Assembly: GCF_004214935.1 (NCBI RefSeq)
Contig: NZ_SFCC01000013.1
Location: 124,001 to 188,000 of the forward strand
Source of the DNA: Amycolatopsis suaedae
Lineage (GTDB): Bacteria > Actinomycetota > Actinomycetes > Mycobacteriales > Pseudonocardiaceae
Direction of reading: 5' to 3'
Length of the DNA stretch: 64,000 nt
Below are positions 8,309 through 16,911 of this stretch, piece by piece (the stretch's first letter is position 1; each line of letters starts with the position of its first letter). The notes under the pieces were generated by a model that saw only the letters and a list, made by a program, of their open reading frames with translations, searched no databases and was not told the DNA's origin. The position numbers and the translations under genes are program-made.

Positions 8309-9886
8309 ATGAGCATCGTGGAGACAGAACGGCCCGCGGAGCAAGAGAAACCAGCTCTTGCTCCACTCGCCTGGAAGGGCCTGTCGGTGATCACGGCTCT
8401 CGTCGCGGTGCCGCTGCTGCTGACCCTGGGCGCCTACGGTTACGACCCGGACGAGCTGTACTTCGTCGCTGCGGGCGGACATCTGGACTGGGGTTACGCC
8501 GACCAGCCGCCGTTCGTGCCGTTCGTGGCCTGGCTGATGGACACCCTGTTCCCCGGCTCGGTCTACGCACTGCGGCTGCCGTCGCTGATCGTGGTGCTGA
8601 TCGGCGTGTTCGTCGCAGGCCAGCTGGCCAGGGAGATGGGCGGCGGCCGCAAGGCGCAGCTCGTCTCGGCCGGTGCCTACTCGATCGCGTTCTTCTCCTT
8701 CGCCACCCTGCTGCAGACCGACTCGTTCAACGCCTTCGCCTGGCTGCTGGTCTCCTGGCTGGTGGTCCGGTGGGTGCGACTGCGGCGCGAGGGGCTCACC
8801 GGCCGCAGCGCAGACCTGCCGCTGCTGTGGGCAGGTGTGGCCACGGCGGTCGCACTGCAGGTGAAGTTCCTGATCCCGGTGTTCTGGGTGGCGCTGATCG
8901 TCAGCGTGCTCATCGTGGGCCCGCGCGCCATGCTGCGGCGGCCGCTGCTGTGGGCGGGCGGCGCGATCGCCGTGCTCACCACCGTACCGGGGCTGATCTG
9001 GCAGGCGAGCAACGGCTGGCCGCAGGTGGAGATGGCGCGCGTGCTCACCGCGCAGGACGAGATCCTGTTCGGCGGCAGGCTCATGTTCCTGCCCCGTATG
9101 CTGCTGATGACCGGCATCATCGTCGGCCTGGTGTTGTTCTGCTACGGCCTGTGGAAGCTGTTCCGGTCGCCGCTGCTGCGGGACTTCCGCTTCCTCGGGC
9201 TCACCGCCGTCGGCGTGATCGCCATCTTCCTGATCTCCGGTGGCCGGTTCACCTACGTGGCCGGGATCTTCCCGGTCGTGTTCGCCGCCGGTGCCGTGCA
9301 GCTGGAGCTGGGCAGGCCCGCGGCGTGGTGGCGGTGGCTGACCACCTGGCCGGTGTTCGCGCTCTCGGCCGTTCCGGTGCTGCTGGCCCTGCCGCTGGCG
9401 CCGGCGTCGTCGATCGAGCAGCCCACCGCCGAGCAGATGCAGCAGGAGGTCGACCAGAAGGACCTGGTGAGCCAGGTCATCAACTGGAACGACTGGCTCA
9501 AGCAGTTCGGCTGGCCGGAGTTCGCCGACTCGGTCGCCAAGGCCTACGCCGAACTGCCCCCGGAGGTCCGCGAGAGCACGATCGTCATCACCATCGACTC
9601 GCCGCTGGCCGCCGCGCTGGAAGTCCTGGGCCCCGAGCGGGGACTGCCGGCGCAGGCGTACAGCTTCTCCGGTGGTTTCGGCTACATCTCGACGCCGCCC
9701 GCCGAGGCGCAGCACGTGTTGTTCGTCGGCTGGGACGAGCAGGGCCTCAAGGACCTGTTCGGTGAGGTGCACCCGATGGGTGCCGTGGAGGGCGAACGCG
9801 GCACGCTGGTCGGCACGCCGATCTTCTTCTGCACGGCGCCGCACTGGCCGCTGTCCGAGCTCTGGCCGGAGATCCGCACCCTGTAA
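8309..9886 (+). CDS. GT39/ArnT-like integral membrane glycosyltransferase
   Basis: 525 residues with about ten hydrophobic segments in the first ~370 residues, then a soluble C-terminal domain. The GYDPDELYFVAAGGHLDWGYADQPPFVPFVAW segment near residues 45-75 is the first-loop signature of the GT39/ArnT (dolichyl- or polyprenyl-phosphate-sugar using) family; the DE pair is the likely catalytic acid site. AGGAGGA at 8298-8304 overlaps the stop of transferase 7, so it is the last gene of the operon. It may act on a lipid-linked sugar at the membrane, for example in export or a late glycosylation; that role is inferred. Confidence 0.85.
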   Translation: MSIVETERPAEQEKPALAPLAWKGLSVITALVAVPLLLTLGAYGYDPDELYFVAAGGHLDWGYADQPPFVPFVAWLMDTLFPGSVYALRLPSLIVVLIGVFVAGQLAREMGGGRKAQLVSAGAYSIAFFSFATLLQTDSFNAFAWLLVSWLVVRWVRLRREGLTGRSADLPLLWAGVATAVALQVKFLIPVFWVALIVSVLIVGPRAMLRRPLLWAGGAIAVLTTVPGLIWQASNGWPQVEMARVLTAQDEILFGGRLMFLPRMLLMTGIIVGLVLFCYGLWKLFRSPLLRDFRFLGLTAVGVIAIFLISGGRFTYVAGIFPVVFAAGAVQLELGRPAAWWRWLTTWPVFALSAVPVLLALPLAPASSIEQPTAEQMQQEVDQKDLVSQVINWNDWLKQFGWPEFADSVAKAYAELPPEVRESTIVITIDSPLAAALEVLGPERGLPAQAYSFSGGFGYISTPPAEAQHVLFVGWDEQGLKDLFGEVHPMGAVEGERGTLVGTPIFFCTAPHWPLSELWPEIRTL

Positions 9887-9914
9887 ACCTTCGTGGCTGC
9901 GGCACCGACGTCCG

Positions 9915-9971
9915 GTGCCGTGAAGGGGGCCCTCACGGCATCTGATGCCGTGAGGGCCCCCTTCACGGCAC
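9915..9971. terminator. Perfect 26-bp stem-loop after the glycosyltransferase operon
   Basis: Positions 9915-9940 are exactly complementary to 9946-9971 with a five-base loop (TCTGA). It lies 29 bp after the stop of the GT39 gene, so it can end that transcript, although no T-run follows on the plus strand. Its core (GTGAAGGGGGCCCTCACGG) looks like a dispersed intergenic hairpin family rather than a unique terminator. Confidence 0.7.
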
Positions 9972-10004
9972 AGTCACGTGGTGAGTGTCGTGTTCGGGAA
10001 CGCG

Positions 10005-10172
10005 AAACTCGCGGGTCCGGAACGGACGACTCGCGCGAACGGGCCGTTCACCCGGACGACCGGCACCACGTGAGAACCCCGATCCACATCGTGAGTTCTG
10101 CGCTCACGCACGCGAGTTCTGCGCTCCGGACCACCCACCTCGCCCTGCCCGGCCACCCGACTTCGCCGGGAG
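10005..10172. repeat. Dispersed intergenic repeat, copy A
   Basis: This ~170-bp segment matches 33233-33412 in order and spacing. Shared landmarks are GACTCGCGCGAACGGGCCGT, a GTGAGAACCC segment, GTGAGTTCTGCGCTCACGCA, CGCGAGTTCTGCG and GGACCACCCACCT. The matching tracts are separated by small differences, and copy B has one extra GCGAGTTCT unit. It is composed of short CGAGTTC/ACTCGCG units in both orientations. No open frame is conserved between copies. Confidence 0.75.
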
Positions 10173-10213
10173 CCTAGCGTCGGGAACGCGAGTCCCACGA
10201 TCCCGCACGAAAA

Positions 10214-10243
10214 CGGCCCGCGAGTCGCCGGACTCGCGGGCCG
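10214..10243 (-). terminator. Rho-independent terminator of the methyltransferase gene
   Basis: Arms 10214-10226 and 10231-10243 pair perfectly over 13 bp with a four-base loop. Read on the minus strand the stem is followed by TTTT (10210-10213 region), the classic intrinsic form. It sits 18 bp beyond the methyltransferase stop. Confidence 0.8.
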
Positions 10244-10260
10244 CCTTGCCGCGGAGGGGT

Positions 10261-10989
10261 TCAGGCCCGCTGGGCCACCCAGAGGCCGCGCTCGAACGGC
10301 TGCAGCTGTACGTGCTCGGCGACACAGCCCACCTTGGCGAAGGTGGCCTCGTAGTGCTCCCGGGTGAACAGCGTCATGTCGCAGGTCTCGGTGAGGTACT
10401 GCATGCCGGACTCGGGATCGGTGTCCACGTAGTGCACGACCATGTGCACCCGGTCCTTACCGTCGGGGTGGTGCATGGAGTGCGACACCCGGTAGACCTT
10501 GCGCGGCCCGTCGGTGATCAGGTCGGAGGAAATGTAGCCGGGAATGAACTGCTCCGGATTGTGCCACGGTTCGATGACCAGAACACCATTCGGATTCAGG
10601 TGGCGCAGGAAACACGAGATCATCGACTCGAGTTCCGCCACGGACTGCAGCAGCGGGACCGCGAACATGCAGGTGATGACGTCGAACGTCTCTCCCAGGT
10701 CGAAATGCCGCATATCGCCCGAACGTGTTTCCAGTCCCGCGATGTGGCCCTGCGCGACGCTGAGCATGTCCTTGGACTGGTCGAACCCGACGGCCCGGTC
10801 GAAACGTTCCGCGAAGGAGCGCAGGTGCAGACCGGTCCCGCAGGCGACGTCCAGCAGTGACGAGGCGTTGGGATTCCGCGCACGGACAACCCGTTCCACT
10901 TGAGCAGACTCGGTGTCGTAGTCCTTGGCCCGGCTGCGCATGAGAAGGTCGTAGATCTCGGCGAAGCGACTCTGGAACATCTGATACAT
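10261..10989 (-). CDS. DesVI/TylM1-like TDP-amino-sugar N-methyltransferase
   Basis: 242 residues from ATG 10989, chosen because GAGTGG lies just upstream; a TTG 12 bp earlier is possible. The SAM-binding motif LLDVACGTG is at residues 45-53, followed by SGDMRHFDLGETFDVITCMF and VLVIEPWHNPEQFIPGY (about 136-152). These match the order and spacing I recall for DesVI and TylM1, which N-methylate 3-amino or 4-amino TDP-hexoses. It therefore points to an N-methylated amino sugar in the product. The amino-sugar synthesis genes themselves are not in the window. A true terminator follows it. Confidence 0.8.
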   Translation of the reverse strand: MYQMFQSRFAEIYDLLMRSRAKDYDTESAQVERVVRARNPNASSLLDVACGTGLHLRSFAERFDRAVGFDQSKDMLSVAQGHIAGLETRSGDMRHFDLGETFDVITCMFAVPLLQSVAELESMISCFLRHLNPNGVLVIEPWHNPEQFIPGYISSDLITDGPRKVYRVSHSMHHPDGKDRVHMVVHYVDTDPESGMQYLTETCDMTLFTREHYEATFAKVGCVAEHVQLQPFERGLWVAQRA

Positions 10990-11227
10990 TTGTCCACTCA
11001 AGTTTGTCGAGCCGTCAAAGGCATGGCGGGCAGTTATCTTTCTTTCATGACGCCAATAGAGAGCACTCAGTCGGTTATGGTCACATGAGGCGACGCCCGG
11101 CGGGTAGCTATTATCTTACTGGGATTCCACAGAGACCGAGCTCACTCGTGGACGACGATTTGGCCGGCCGGAAATCGATTGATTCTCACCGTGTCCCGCC
11201 GGCGGGAGGACACGCCTGGCGGGTTCG

Positions 11228-12208
11228 CTACGACCGGCCGGCCAGCTCCGAGTACTGCCGGGCCAGCTCGTGGAACGCCTCTTTCCGTTCCCACCGGGTA
11301 GGGTCCTCCGCCGATACCTTGACCACACCGAAGGCCGCCATGTCCAGGTCGAACCGCGGATCCTGGTGGTGCGGATAGTCCTTCAGCGAGAACGTGAACA
11401 CGAAGCAGCCGTGCACCCCCTGGGAGTCGTAGACGTCGATGAGATGCGCGATGTAGGCGGCCTGAATCCGCTCGCTGCGGATGTGCCCCTTGCGGATACG
11501 CGGTGGCAGGCTGAACCAGTTGACGATCTTGAACGACCCCGGGCCCTTCTTCGGGGCACCCACGAACGACCCGCAGCCGAACTCGGTGATGACCAGCGGC
11601 TTGCCGGACGTCTCCTGCAGCTCACGCAGGTGGTCGGTGAACCGGTGCGCGTTGGACGCCGTCCGGTAGAGGTTGACGCCGACATAGTCGAACCCGGACC
11701 AGTCGACCTCCTCCCACGCTGCGGACGCGTAGGTCACCGGTCCGTTGAAGACGCTGCGGACGGTGGCCAGCGCGTCGGAGAGCAGGTCGTTGACCTTGCG
11801 GTTGATCCGCCTGCGGAACCGGTGCCGCCACTTCATCGTGAACAGGATCCGGACGGTCTCCGGGCGCCCCGGGATCATCCCGTGCAGGTGCAGCGAGAAC
11901 TCGCAGCCCAGAATGAAGAACACGCGACCGGGATAGCGGGCACGTAGCCGCTCCGCCGCGGCGGCCGTGACCGCCAGGTTGCTCACGACCTTCACGTAGG
12001 GGATGTCGCTGGGGTGAGGCTCGATCCAGACGTCGAGCCCCACCTCGAGCGCGTACTCCGCGGACTCCATCAGCCGCTGGATGTCCATCCCGATCAGGAT
12101 GACCGCGTTGCAGTGCAGTTCCTCGCGGATCACCCGTAGGTCACGCCGCACCGCGTCGAGGGGGACCTCCTCGACCATGTACGAGATCCCTCTGACGGCC
12201 AGGCTCAT
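11228..12208 (-). CDS. Clan GH-A-like (beta/alpha)8 glycosidase-fold protein
   Basis: 326 residues from ATG 12208 with GGGGAAG just upstream. There is no signal peptide, so it is cytoplasmic. Two glutamates sit where clan GH-A enzymes place acid/base and nucleophile: E103 in FILGCEFSLHLHG and E209 in KPLVITEFGCGS. Other barrel landmarks are WIEPHPSDIPY and DYVGVNLYR. No specific family is recognised. In a cluster with many glycosyltransferases it could trim or rearrange a glycosidic intermediate (inference), or act in self-resistance. Confidence 0.6.
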   Translation of the reverse strand: MSLAVRGISYMVEEVPLDAVRRDLRVIREELHCNAVILIGMDIQRLMESAEYALEVGLDVWIEPHPSDIPYVKVVSNLAVTAAAAERLRARYPGRVFFILGCEFSLHLHGMIPGRPETVRILFTMKWRHRFRRRINRKVNDLLSDALATVRSVFNGPVTYASAAWEEVDWSGFDYVGVNLYRTASNAHRFTDHLRELQETSGKPLVITEFGCGSFVGAPKKGPGSFKIVNWFSLPPRIRKGHIRSERIQAAYIAHLIDVYDSQGVHGCFVFTFSLKDYPHHQDPRFDLDMAAFGVVKVSAEDPTRWERKEAFHELARQYSELAGRS

Positions 12209-12338
12209 AGCTTCCCCGTTCCACACTGTCGACCGCGGGAGTCCGCGGAGTCGGTTGCACTCGGACCGCACGGCGCGGTGTCCGAAGGGCTACGCGGACG
12301 GCGGCGGAGCCCGGGGAGCGGGCCTCGGTGCTCCCGGA

Positions 12339-12938
12339 TCAGCGGGCCTGCAGCGCGTCCAGCGCGATGGCCTGCGCCAGCACCAGGCGGCGGTCCAGCG
12401 ACGGGTCGTCGATCCGCAGCAGGTAGTGGTCGCGCAGTCGCGTCTTCTTCTCGAAGAAGCCGACCTTCTGCTCGCCGCGCAGGAAGTCGAAGTGGTACTT
12501 GAAGATGAACGGGAAGTCGCCGACGACGGGGATGCTGTCCCAGATCCGCCGGAACAGGGCCAGCGCCATGCTCCGCTCCTGGATCGTGACCGGCTCCTGC
12601 CCCGGGTTGTCGAGCTGCCAGGTGGACCGCAGCAGGGACTTGCCGAACTTCTTGCCGAACACACCGACCGCCTGGCCGTCCGGCGTGGTCACGTCGTAGG
12701 CGCTGGCGAGGTCGATCGCCTTGCGTGCCTTGAACGAGAACAGCACGTCGCGCTTGTCCTCGTCGGTGTAGACGGTGACCTGTTCCTTGAAGGTCATCCG
12801 CTTCTGCTCGGCGAATCCGACCAGCTCGCCCGGACCACCATTGCCGTCGTCGGCGAACAGCTGGTACCGGTTGACCATCATGGTCACCTTCTGGTGCATG
12901 TGGAACTGTTGCTGCCGCTGCAGCAGGTTGATGTCCAT
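12339..12938 (-). CDS. LURP-one-related/scramblase-like protein
   Basis: 199 residues from ATG 12938, giving MDINLLQRQQQFHMHQKVTMMVNRYQLF. The beta-rich course with RMTFKEQVTVYTDE, VLFSFKARKAIDLASAYDV and a late hydrophobic stretch fits the tubby-like LURP-one/scramblase (LOR) fold common in actinomycetes. Function in bacteria is unknown. It lies 122 bp after the ammonia-lyase gene on the same strand, with its own spacing, so membership in that operon is uncertain. No catalytic motif is visible. Confidence 0.65.
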   Translation of the reverse strand: MDINLLQRQQQFHMHQKVTMMVNRYQLFADDGNGGPGELVGFAEQKRMTFKEQVTVYTDEDKRDVLFSFKARKAIDLASAYDVTTPDGQAVGVFGKKFGKSLLRSTWQLDNPGQEPVTIQERSMALALFRRIWDSIPVVGDFPFIFKYHFDFLRGEQKVGFFEKKTRLRDHYLLRIDDPSLDRRLVLAQAIALDALQAR

Positions 12939-13060
12939 CGAACCCCCGTCGAACGCACTGTGGTTGCGGCCGGAGACCGGCCGTCTTTCGCGGGGCGAGT
13001 GTAGCGTCGCGGTTACCCCGCGCACAGTCGTGGGCGCTGTTGTTCACACTCGATCCCCGC

Positions 13061-14584
13061 TCACCGATCGGCGTCCGCCAGCGCGCCGGCGGCGTGCTCG
13101 CACAGCAGGTCGCGGGCGGCTCGGACCTCCGCCGCCATCGGCCGGTCCGCGTCCAGCGGCGGGCAGATCTCGGCCAGCCGCGCCCAGACGCCCTCGCCGG
13201 TGGTGTCGTGTCCGGTCATCACGGCGAGCTGCGCGACACCCAGCGCCAGCGACCCCATCACCAGCCAGCCCAGTTCGAGTGCCTCCGACACCGAATTGGC
13301 CCCGTTGAGCGCCATCGGCACGTGATCCTGGTTCCAGCCGTTGGTGGGCAGCGTGGTCAGCGACGACGGCTGCGCCAGCATGCGGATCCGCGACACGAAC
13401 GACGTCGCGCTGATGTGGACACCCGCCAGGCCGCAGCCGCGGCCTGCCCGCGGGGTGAGCATCGGCGGCAGGTCGCCGTTGGTGGCCGGGCTGAGCAGCA
13501 GTCCCAGCTGACGCTCGGCCAGATAGGCCGCCATGTGCAGGGCCAGCCCGATCTGGTCGGACGCCAGCCCCACCGGCATGGCGTGGAAGTTGCCGCCGTG
13601 CAGCAACTCCCCCTCGAACGTGATCGGGTTGTCCTGGCAGCCGTCGACCTCGCGGCGCAGCACGTCGCCCGCGGCGTCGAGCTGGTCGAGCACCGCGCCG
13701 AGCACCTGGGGCGCGCAGCGCAGGCTGTAGGGCTCCTGCAGCGGCCGCCGTGCGTCGCGCTCCAGCCCGGCCGGGATCTCCTGGCGCATCCATTCCGCGG
13801 CGGTCAGCTGGCCGAGCTGGCCACGGGCGATGCCGTGCCCGGCGTCGTAGTGCTCGGCGTTGGCCCGCAACAAGGTCGCCAGTCTGCCGGTGAGGGCGGC
13901 TCCGGCCCGCACCAGGCGGACCGCCGACTGGTGGTTGAGCACCGACACGGCGAGGCTGGCGCCGGTGCCGTTGACGAACGCCAGCGCCTCGCGCACCGGC
14001 CATTCGAACGGCCGCGCGCCCAGCGCCGCCAGCGCGTCGGCCGCCGGGACGGTCGTCCACCGTCCGCCGGAGTCGCGCTGCCACGCCTCCCCCAGGCCGG
14101 TGAACGCCAGCGCGGCGTGGGCCAGTGGCTGGAGGTCACCGCTGGCGCTGACCGTGCCGTGCCGCGGGATGACCGGCGTGAAGCCCTTGTTCCACAGGTC
14201 GGCCACGACCTGCCAGAACTCCGGCGAGACGGCCGAGTAGCCCTTGCGCATGTTCTGGATACGCAGCCACAGGATCAGCCGCGACACCTCCGGGCTCAGC
14301 GGTTCGCCCTGGCCGGTGCCGAGGTGGGAGATCAGCGAGCTGCCCTGCTCCAGTTCGGACTCGGCGGTGTAGGTCACCAGCGGGCCGAACCCCTGGGTGA
14401 GCCCGTAGATCGGCTTGCCGTCGGCGAGCTGCGCCTCGATGGTGCGGGCGCTGGCCGCCATCCTGGCGAGGTCGTCGGCGTCGCAGGGCGCGAGCCGGGC
14501 GTCCCAGCCGGCGCTGGCCACGATCCGCCGGAGATACCCGGTGCTGGCCAGTTCCGCCGCCTGGCCTTCGACCACCTGCGTCAC
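13061..14584 (-). CDS. Tyrosine ammonia-lyase (Sam8-like)
   Basis: 507 residues from GTG 14584, which overlaps the stop of the upstream gene (GTGA). The MIO cofactor triad A-S-G lies at residues 147-149 within GTVSASGDLQPLAH. The catalytic tyrosine is Y60 in PIYGLTQGFG. The substrate-selectivity pair is H87-L88 (LISHLGTG), the His-Leu pattern associated with tyrosine rather than phenylalanine. Start, length and nearly every segment resemble the Saccharothrix espanaensis Sam8 sequence as I remember it. It deaminates L-tyrosine to p-coumarate, giving the hydroxycinnamoyl unit of a saccharomicin-type aglycone. The hydroxylase giving caffeate is not in this window. Confidence 0.93.
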   Translation of the reverse strand: MTQVVEGQAAELASTGYLRRIVASAGWDARLAPCDADDLARMAASARTIEAQLADGKPIYGLTQGFGPLVTYTAESELEQGSSLISHLGTGQGEPLSPEVSRLILWLRIQNMRKGYSAVSPEFWQVVADLWNKGFTPVIPRHGTVSASGDLQPLAHAALAFTGLGEAWQRDSGGRWTTVPAADALAALGARPFEWPVREALAFVNGTGASLAVSVLNHQSAVRLVRAGAALTGRLATLLRANAEHYDAGHGIARGQLGQLTAAEWMRQEIPAGLERDARRPLQEPYSLRCAPQVLGAVLDQLDAAGDVLRREVDGCQDNPITFEGELLHGGNFHAMPVGLASDQIGLALHMAAYLAERQLGLLLSPATNGDLPPMLTPRAGRGCGLAGVHISATSFVSRIRMLAQPSSLTTLPTNGWNQDHVPMALNGANSVSEALELGWLVMGSLALGVAQLAVMTGHDTTGEGVWARLAEICPPLDADRPMAAEVRAARDLLCEHAAGALADADR

Positions 14585-15693
14585 GTTGTCACTACCTCCA
14601 CCTGGTCGTGCCGCAGCTTTCCGAGCGCGGAACGTTCGATCCGGGACACCACATGCAGTTTCTTCGGGCGGACCCCGAGCCGCGCGAAGGCGGCGGCGAG
14701 GTCCAGGTCGGCCACGCCGGTACCGGCCGCGGGCACCAGCAGAAGCTCGACGTGCTCGCCGATCCGCTCGTCGTGGACCGGGACCAGGGCGAGGTCCTCG
14801 CAGTCCAGCACCGACCGCAGCGTGTACTCGGCCTCGTCGAGGTTGATGCGGCGGCCGTTCACCTTGACCAGCCGGCCACCGCGGCCGACCAGCAGGAACC
14901 GGCCGTCGGGCAGGTGGGTGACCCGGTCGTCGGCCTCCCACACCGGCGGCGGCGCCTCACCGGGCCGGAACGCCAGCCTCGGGCTGCGCACCACCAGCGG
15001 CACCACTTCGTCCACAGTGGACTTCTCGGCGAACTCGACGTCGGGGAACAGGTTCCACGGCGGCGGCTCGCCCTCCCGCCAGGTCCGCACGCCGACCCCG
15101 CCCGCCTCGGTGGAGCCGAGCACCTCGACGATGCGGGCCCGCCGCGGGCCTGCCTCGCGCAGGAACCGGCCGGCGGTCGCGGGCAGCATGGCGCCGCCGT
15201 AGAGCACGGTGATCCGCTCGAAGCCGCGGACCCAGTCCAGGTGCTGCAGGAGCAGCTGGAAGATCCACGGCGTCGCCATCACCACCACCCGGGACCGGCC
15301 GACCCGCGGCATCGCCCCGACGAACGCCGGGCGGTACCACACCGGGACCCCGAGGTGGGCGGGAACGAGCACGCTGGTGAGCGCGCCGAACAGGTGCGCG
15401 GGCGGGACGAACGACACCACCGCGCCGGGCACGTCGTCGGCGACGAACCCGGCGAGCATGCCCGCCTCGTCCCAGACCCGGTGTGCCAGCCTGCGCCAGG
15501 TCCGGCTCGGCCCGGTCGTGCCCGAGGTGGAGAAGTCGATCTGCTCGGGCAGCAGGTCCCGGCACAGCCGTTCGCCCTCCGAAGGGCCGAGCCGGTCCCA
15601 CCGCACGTGCCAGGACGCGTCGACGGTCTCCGGCGCGGACAACCCGCCCTCCAGCAGCCGTCGCGGCTCGCGCTCGGCGTATGCCTCGGTCAT
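14581..15693 (-). CDS. Small AMP-binding acyl-activating enzyme (acyl-CoA ligase-like)
   Basis: 370 residues, short for an acyl-CoA synthetase (about 500). The P-loop IDFSTSGTTGPSRTWRR is at residues ~52-67, followed by the VLGSTEAGG core (~190), DGRFLLVGRGGRLVKVNGRRINLDEAE hinge and a C-terminal lid ending in ALGKLRHDQV with the expected lysine. The whole N-terminal subdomain before the P-loop is reduced to ~50 residues. It overlaps rmlA upstream (ATGA) and the ammonia-lyase downstream (GTGA). It probably activates the coumaric or caffeic acid made next door; in the sam cluster a comparable ligase gene neighbours sam8, as I recall. Confidence 0.82.
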   Translation of the reverse strand: MTEAYAEREPRRLLEGGLSAPETVDASWHVRWDRLGPSEGERLCRDLLPEQIDFSTSGTTGPSRTWRRLAHRVWDEAGMLAGFVADDVPGAVVSFVPPAHLFGALTSVLVPAHLGVPVWYRPAFVGAMPRVGRSRVVVMATPWIFQLLLQHLDWVRGFERITVLYGGAMLPATAGRFLREAGPRRARIVEVLGSTEAGGVGVRTWREGEPPPWNLFPDVEFAEKSTVDEVVPLVVRSPRLAFRPGEAPPPVWEADDRVTHLPDGRFLLVGRGGRLVKVNGRRINLDEAEYTLRSVLDCEDLALVPVHDERIGEHVELLLVPAAGTGVADLDLAAAFARLGVRPKKLHVVSRIERSALGKLRHDQVEVVTT

Positions 15694-16562
15694 TCGAGCG
15701 ACTGGGCGATCTGCATCAGGTACTGGCCGTACTCGGAGTTCTTCATCTGCGCGCCGATCTTGTGGCAGGCGTCGGCGGTGATGTAGCCCATCCGCAGCGC
15801 GATCTCCTCGAGACAGGCGACCCGGATGCCCTGCCGCTTCTCGATGACCTGCACGTACTGGCTGGCCGACAACAGCGAGTCGTGGGTGCCGGCGTCCAGC
15901 CAGGTGAACCCGCGGCCCAGGCGGAACAGCCGGGCGCGGCCGTTCTTGAGGTAGTGCTTGTTGACGTCGGTGATCTCCAGCTCGCCACGGGCCGAGGGCT
16001 CCAGGCCGCGGGCGATCTCGACGGCGTCGGAGTCGTAGAAGTACAGCCCGGTGATCGCGTTGTCCGAACGCGGGCGCAGCGGCTTCTCCTCGATCGACAC
16101 CAGCGCGCCATCGCCGTCGGTCTCACCGATGCCGTACCGCTCGGGGTCGGAGACCGGGTAGCCGAACAGGGTGCAGCCGGTCAGCTGCTCACGGGCGTCA
16201 CGCAGCAGTTTCGGGAATCCGGCGCCGTGGAAGATGTTGTCACCGAGGATCAGCGCCGTCGGACCGCCGTCGATGTGGTCGGCGCCGATGATCAGTGCCT
16301 CGGCGATGCCGCGCGGCTGGTCCTGCTCCGCGTAGCTGAAGTTCAGGCCGAGCTGGGAGCCGTCGCCGAGCAGGTTTCGCAGCGAGGGCAGGCTGTCCGG
16401 GGTCGAGATGACCAGGATGTCCCGGACGCCGGCGAGCATCAGCACCGAGATCGGGTAATAGACCATCGGCTTGTCGTAGACCGACAGCAGTTGCTTGGAG
16501 GTCACCTTGGTGAGTGGATACAGCCGCGTGCCGCTACCACCGGCGAGAACGATGCCCTTCAT
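15690..16562 (-). CDS. rmlA: Glucose-1-phosphate thymidylyltransferase
   Basis: 290 residues, full length for RmlA. The nucleotide-binding motif GGSGTRLYPLT is at residues 8-18, followed by K23-Q24 and YDKPMVYYPISVLMLAG. The GDNIFHGAGF segment marks the active site. It makes dTDP-glucose from dTTP and glucose-1-phosphate, the entry to all TDP-deoxysugars used by the tandem transferases. It is first in the coupled set rmlA, ligase, ammonia-lyase, with an ATGA overlap to the second gene. No RmlB dehydratase gene is present here. Confidence 0.95.
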   Translation of the reverse strand: MKGIVLAGGSGTRLYPLTKVTSKQLLSVYDKPMVYYPISVLMLAGVRDILVISTPDSLPSLRNLLGDGSQLGLNFSYAEQDQPRGIAEALIIGADHIDGGPTALILGDNIFHGAGFPKLLRDAREQLTGCTLFGYPVSDPERYGIGETDGDGALVSIEEKPLRPRSDNAITGLYFYDSDAVEIARGLEPSARGELEITDVNKHYLKNGRARLFRLGRGFTWLDAGTHDSLLSASQYVQVIEKRQGIRVACLEEIALRMGYITADACHKIGAQMKNSEYGQYLMQIAQSLE

Positions 16563-16911
16563 GAGCTAATCCATTCTGTGAATTTCCTGGGAACGTGATG
16601 ACCCGTTCAGTTCGAGGAAATCAGCTGATTAGGGGGCTCAATTCCTATTCTCCCCAGAACCCCCGGAACGCAACATCGAGACTAGGCAGCGGCGCGCCGG
16701 GCAGTCAATGCGGCGGGGAGGCTGTCTCGCCGGCGGGACGGCCGCGGGACAGGATCTTTACCAGGTCGCGGGCGGGACCGCCAGGCCGTCCCGCGGTGGA
16801 CCCCGCCCGCCGGGCGAAGTCACACCATATCGGGCACGCTTTTGTATTGGATTTGTACGCGAAGCTGGCACACTCGTTCGTTGCCAGAGGGGACCAATCG
16901 AGGAGCGATTC
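16563..16911. other. Divergent promoter region between rmlA and the LmbU-family gene
   Basis: This 349-bp gap separates divergent genes, so it should contain both promoters. It holds an AT-richer patch (16600-16680) on the rmlA side and a CGCCGGCG octamer at 16728-16735. No gene with a convincing ribosome site starts inside it; an ATG at 16708 in frame with the regulator is judged too early. Confidence 0.5.
16728..16735. promoter_or_regulatory. CGCCGGCG palindrome, possible LmbU-type site
   Basis: CGCCGGCG is the octamer I recall being reported as a core for LmbU binding. It lies between rmlA and the LmbU-family gene. In such GC-rich DNA the octamer also occurs by chance, so this is only suggestive. 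Confidence 0.3.

Larger units (their letters stand above)
9887..10260. other. Gene-free stretch between convergent GT39 and methyltransferase genes
   Basis: The two genes converge on this 374-bp gap. It holds the 26-bp hairpin, repeat copy A and the terminator of the methyltransferase gene. Open frames crossing it are made of the repeat units and are not believed. Confidence 0.7.

Noticed and set aside
13040-15202. A 720-residue plus-strand open frame
   Set aside because: It is antisense to the ammonia-lyase and ligase genes, whose catalytic motifs are intact.
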